Of a DNA stretch of 64,000 nucleotides, positions 61,693 to 64,000 are shown one piece after another. The stretch spans positions 62,001-126,000 of the forward strand of contig NZ_JAUMKB010000003.1 of NCBI RefSeq assembly GCF_030519375.1. Direction: 5' to 3'. The notes under the pieces are model-generated. The model was given only the letters and a program-made list of their open reading frames with translations, did not search any database and had not been told where the DNA came from. Every line of letters begins with the position of its first letter. The stretch's first letter is position 1. The stretch is from Mucilaginibacter tolerans (GTDB lineage Bacteria > Bacteroidota > Bacteroidia > Sphingobacteriales > Sphingobacteriaceae). The position numbers were made by a program, and so were the translations under genes.

Positions 61693-62545
61693 TGTCCTTG
61701 CTGGCCCTGGATAAAATTTCTCTTTCCTGTTTGCTCAGGCTTCCATAGCCTGATTCTGTAATTTTATCTAATATACGGTCTATTTCGTCCTGGCGAGGCT
61801 TTCCACTATCATTTCTATCGGAGTTTTTAGAAACAACCCTCATTTTTGACTTGGATTTGAAGATTCCGGCGATGGCGGCAATCCAGTCGTTGCCGCGTTT
61901 TAACTGTTTGATATAAACAAACCCGAACAGTGCCCCACCCAGATGCGCAAACTCTCCACCGGCATTAGGGCCAGCTATGCTTAAAAAATCGATGACTACA
62001 TAAAACAGCGCGATCCATTTCAGCTTTACCGGGCCTAAAAGGATCAGGTTCAGGCTGTAATCAGGCAACAACGTCGCAGTAGCTACAATAATTGCCATGA
62101 CGCTGGCCGAAGCGCCGACAACCGTACTTCCCGCAAGAGCGGCGGCAAAGAAAGGGAAAATGTTATAAGCTGCTATGAAAAAAATAGCGCCTGTCAATCC
62201 GCCTAACAGGTACAGCCCAATAGTTCGTTTATTGCCCAGGTACTCTTCAAATATTTGTCCAAACCAATAAAGCCAAAGCATATTGAACAGAATATGAAAA
62301 ATACCCGCATGCATAAACATATAAGTAAAAGGTGTCCAGAAATGGCTCGCTAAACGGGGTAAGAATGAAGGCAGCAAAAGCAGTTCTCCGGAATAATAAT
62401 CGATAAAATTGCTCTGAAAAATCAACCTGTCAATTACACCAGCAATATTCACCAGTAAAAAAACAAACACATTAATACCGATCAGCAAGTTTACCCTGCT
62501 GCCCGATCTGAGCATTTTATATTGAATATTTTGCCAGGTATTCAT
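61682..62545 (-). CDS. rhomboid family intramembrane serine protease (second copy)
   Basis: A 287-residue rhomboid with six core membrane helices and a cytoplasmic C-terminal tail (about 225-287). The catalytic Ser is S146 in VVGASASVMA, the motif here being GASA rather than the usual GxSG, and the His is H201 in GGEFAHLGGALFGF. HFWTPFTYMFMHAGIFHILF is the conserved loop before helix 2. Overlaps the EEP gene by 11 bases. Confidence 0.9.
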   Translation of the reverse strand: MNTWQNIQYKMLRSGSRVNLLIGINVFVFLLVNIAGVIDRLIFQSNFIDYYSGELLLLPSFLPRLASHFWTPFTYMFMHAGIFHILFNMLWLYWFGQIFEEYLGNKRTIGLYLLGGLTGAIFFIAAYNIFPFFAAALAGSTVVGASASVMAIIVATATLLPDYSLNLILLGPVKLKWIALFYVVIDFLSIAGPNAGGEFAHLGGALFGFVYIKQLKRGNDWIAAIAGIFKSKSKMRVVSKNSDRNDSGKPRQDEIDRILDKITESGYGSLSKQEREILSRASKDNEV

Positions 62546-62575
62546 ATTTAATTTATATCAATAAACGCACCAGAA

Positions 62576-63295
62576 TTAAAAATAGTTGTTTGGACGGTTT
62601 AATCGCCAAAATTTTACAACCAGGAAACCAAGCAACGCTCCACCCAAATGCGCAAAATGCGCCACATTATCCCCGCCACTTTGTTTGACTCCAAGCCATA
62701 ACTCCAGCAACAAATAAGCCGGTATGATGTATTTTGCTTTAATTGGTACCGGAAAATAGAGCATTATTATTTCCATATTTGGGTAAAGCATGGCAAACGC
62801 TACCAGCACCCCACAGATGGCCCCGGACGCCCCGACCATAGGAGAATTATATATAACATATAATTTCTGCGCTACCGGACCAAATGCCATATAGCTTGAA
62901 TCCAGGTCAGGATGGGATATAATAAACCCACCTGTAATACTATGAATTTGTATGGCCTGTACTACCCATTGCAGAATAATTGCCCCAATACCGCAAATAA
63001 AATATAAATTCAGAAAGCGCTTGGGGCCCACGCTATGCTCCAATATCGGGCCGAACATAAACAGGGCCAGCATATTGAAAAGAATATGCAAAATACTGCC
63101 ATGCATGAACATGTAGGAAATGATCTGCCACAGCCTGAAATTCGGTGAGCTAAAATAATAGATCGCCAACCATCTATCCATGTCGAAGGTATTCCGAAGC
63201 AGATAAGAAGCGACAAAGAATATTATATTGATAATCAGCAGGTTTTTTACAACCGGTGTTAAATTAGAAAAGGGCGATTGCCTGTATGCGCTCAT
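62576..63295 (-). CDS. rhomboid family intramembrane serine protease (first copy)
   Basis: A 239-residue rhomboid with six membrane helices. Catalytic Ser S157 in MVGASGAICG (standard GASG), His H216 in NVAHFAHLGGALLGF. LWQIISYMFMHGSILHILFN precedes helix 2. It follows mutL with an 18-base gap and precedes the second rhomboid by 30 bases; the two rhomboids are tandem paralogues. Confidence 0.93.
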   Translation of the reverse strand: MSAYRQSPFSNLTPVVKNLLIINIIFFVASYLLRNTFDMDRWLAIYYFSSPNFRLWQIISYMFMHGSILHILFNMLALFMFGPILEHSVGPKRFLNLYFICGIGAIILQWVVQAIQIHSITGGFIISHPDLDSSYMAFGPVAQKLYVIYNSPMVGASGAICGVLVAFAMLYPNMEIIMLYFPVPIKAKYIIPAYLLLELWLGVKQSGGDNVAHFAHLGGALLGFLVVKFWRLNRPNNYF

Positions 63296-63313
63296 AGGTA
63301 AATTTTATTCGTT

Positions 63314-64000
63314 TTATTTTTCAAACCTTTCGGCTAATTCATTCATGGTAAATGTACTGATAACAGGCTTACCGTTCAATGCCAGGTTAGGCATCTGGCA
63401 GGCAAACAGCTGATCTATCAGTAAATTCATTTCTTCGAGCGATAACTTTGTTCCGCCTTTAATCGCTCCGTTACGGGCAAGTGACCGTGCCAGGTTATCA
63501 CGCTTATCTAACTTTAAAATGGCGAGGTTATTTTTAAAGCCCTCCAGTAAATGTTCAAGCAGGGCATGCTCAGCTACATTGCTCAAATCGGCAGGGATTC
63601 CTTCCACTACCACGGTATTTTTACCAAACTCGCGTATATCAAAGCCCAGTCCACGGATATCCGGCAAAAGTTCCTTCAGCAGTTCAAAATCGCTGCCGTT
63701 CAGCGTTACTGTTTGCGGGAACAAACTTTGCTGACTGCTTCCCGAATGGTTATCCAGTTGCTGCAAAAAACGTTCATATAGTACGCGTTCATGCGCGGCC
63801 TGCTGATTGATCAGCATAAATCCTGATTTGATTTGCGACAGGATATACCTGTTATGTATCTGAAATAACTGCCGTTCGCTCGATTTGCTTACCTCCTGCT
63901 CTTGCACAGGTATAGTTACCTCAGGGTGCATTTCCTGCTGAACCGATTCTTCACGGCTGGCTATCTCATACAGTGTTTCCCAATTTTGAGGGACAGGAGT
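63314..64000 (-). CDS. mutL: DNA mismatch repair protein MutL, C-terminal part (5' end outside window)
   Basis: The frame stays open to the window edge, so only the C-terminal 228 residues are seen. It comprises the end of the linker (EESVQQEMHPEVTIPV) and the dimerisation/endonuclease domain (LFQIHNRYILSQIKSGFML, RGLGFDIREFGKNTVVVEG, RDNLARSLARNGAIKGG, DQLFACQMPNLALNGKPVI). The endonuclease motif, normally DQHAAHE, reads NQQAAHE here with a D-to-N and an H-to-Q change. It is first in the unit with both rhomboids and the EEP gene. Confidence 0.93.
   Translation of the reverse strand, partial: TPVPQNWETLYEIASREESVQQEMHPEVTIPVQEQEVSKSSERQLFQIHNRYILSQIKSGFMLINQQAAHERVLYERFLQQLDNHSGSSQQSLFPQTVTLNGSDFELLKELLPDIRGLGFDIREFGKNTVVVEGIPADLSNVAEHALLEHLLEGFKNNLAILKLDKRDNLARSLARNGAIKGGTKLSLEEMNLLIDQLFACQMPNLALNGKPVISTFTMNELAERFEK

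Noticed and set aside
1..64000. Defence island, prophage, integrative element or secondary-metabolite cluster
   Set aside because: No integrase, transposase, restriction, toxin-antitoxin pair, structural phage gene or NRPS/PKS was found; most genes are conserved housekeeping or envelope families.

Overview
The window reads as chromosomal DNA of a Bacteroidota, most likely family Sphingobacteriaceae (Mucilaginibacter/Pedobacter type). Reasons: promoter boxes of the form TAnnTTTG with an upstream TTG at 18-20 nt, almost no Shine-Dalgarno dependence, Bacteroidota-typical families (BT_3928-like DoxX protein, OstA-like protein, DUF6600, GH3-like, DUF1599, CreD with its small winged-helix partner) and the gene order mutL-rhomboid-rhomboid-endonuclease. 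Base composition is moderate, with a few clearly AT-richer islets (about 3.75-4.3 kb, 13.6-14.2 kb, 42.3-43.0 kb) that hold orphan or broken genes. I found no rRNA, tRNA, CRISPR array, prophage, insertion sequence or recognisable defence island; most of the window is conserved core genome.

Layout. 0-7 kb: orphan protein, methyltransferase, secreted Sde182/DUF1593 glycan-acting protein, lipoprotein, orphan membrane protein, then a two-gene sugar-oxidation unit (GMC flavoenzyme plus Tat-signal sugar isomerase/epimerase-like protein) behind an inverted repeat that brackets its promoter box. 7-13 kb: kbl, pheS, a Rieske-like lipoprotein lacking the His ligands, a TetR regulator, and a membrane protein / winged-helix regulator / CreD cluster with two copies of a 17-bp palindrome. 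13-16.9 kb: ferritin-like di-iron protein, a membrane protein gene split by one in-frame TAG, a 38-codon acidic peptide, rlmD, and a PyrR-like phosphoribosyltransferase. 16.9-25 kb: the minus-strand unit DUF1599 - BT_3928 - OppB-type permease - aroK, divergent folP, an intact lipoprotein with a decayed tandem copy, GNAT, DUF421, GH3-like. 25-33 kb: lptB, recJ, MBL hydrolase, single-domain response regulator, gcvP, pdxJ.

33-42 kb: polysaccharide deacetylase-like protein, an unusual 861-residue two-module MORN protein, small secreted proteins, ahcY, bactofilin and its M23 peptidase partner, bacilliredoxin. 42.3-43 kb is a decayed stretch with fragments of two genes. 43-50 kb: GreA-like protein, Kup K+ transporter, thioredoxin, a glutamine-dominated DUF6600 protein, an isopenicillin-N-synthase-like dioxygenase. 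50-58 kb: tilS and an OstA-like envelope protein diverge from a shared promoter region where the boxes abut the start codons; rdgB, SurA-like chaperone and MoxR follow. 58-64 kb: NTF2-like secreted protein, cysS, and the unit mutL (5' end outside the window) - rhomboid - rhomboid - endonuclease/exonuclease/phosphatase protein.

Functional themes are envelope biogenesis (LptB, OstA-like, SurA-like, bactofilin/M23, rhomboids), one-carbon and glycine metabolism (Kbl, GcvP, AhcY, FolP, PdxJ) and translation/tRNA (PheS, CysS, TilS, RlmD). The observations most worth a second look are the palindrome pair at the creD cluster, the nonsense-interrupted gene at 13.6 kb, the MutL endonuclease-motif substitution, the duplicated MORN module, the tilS/ostA promoter pair and the decaying genes at 21 and 42 kb.
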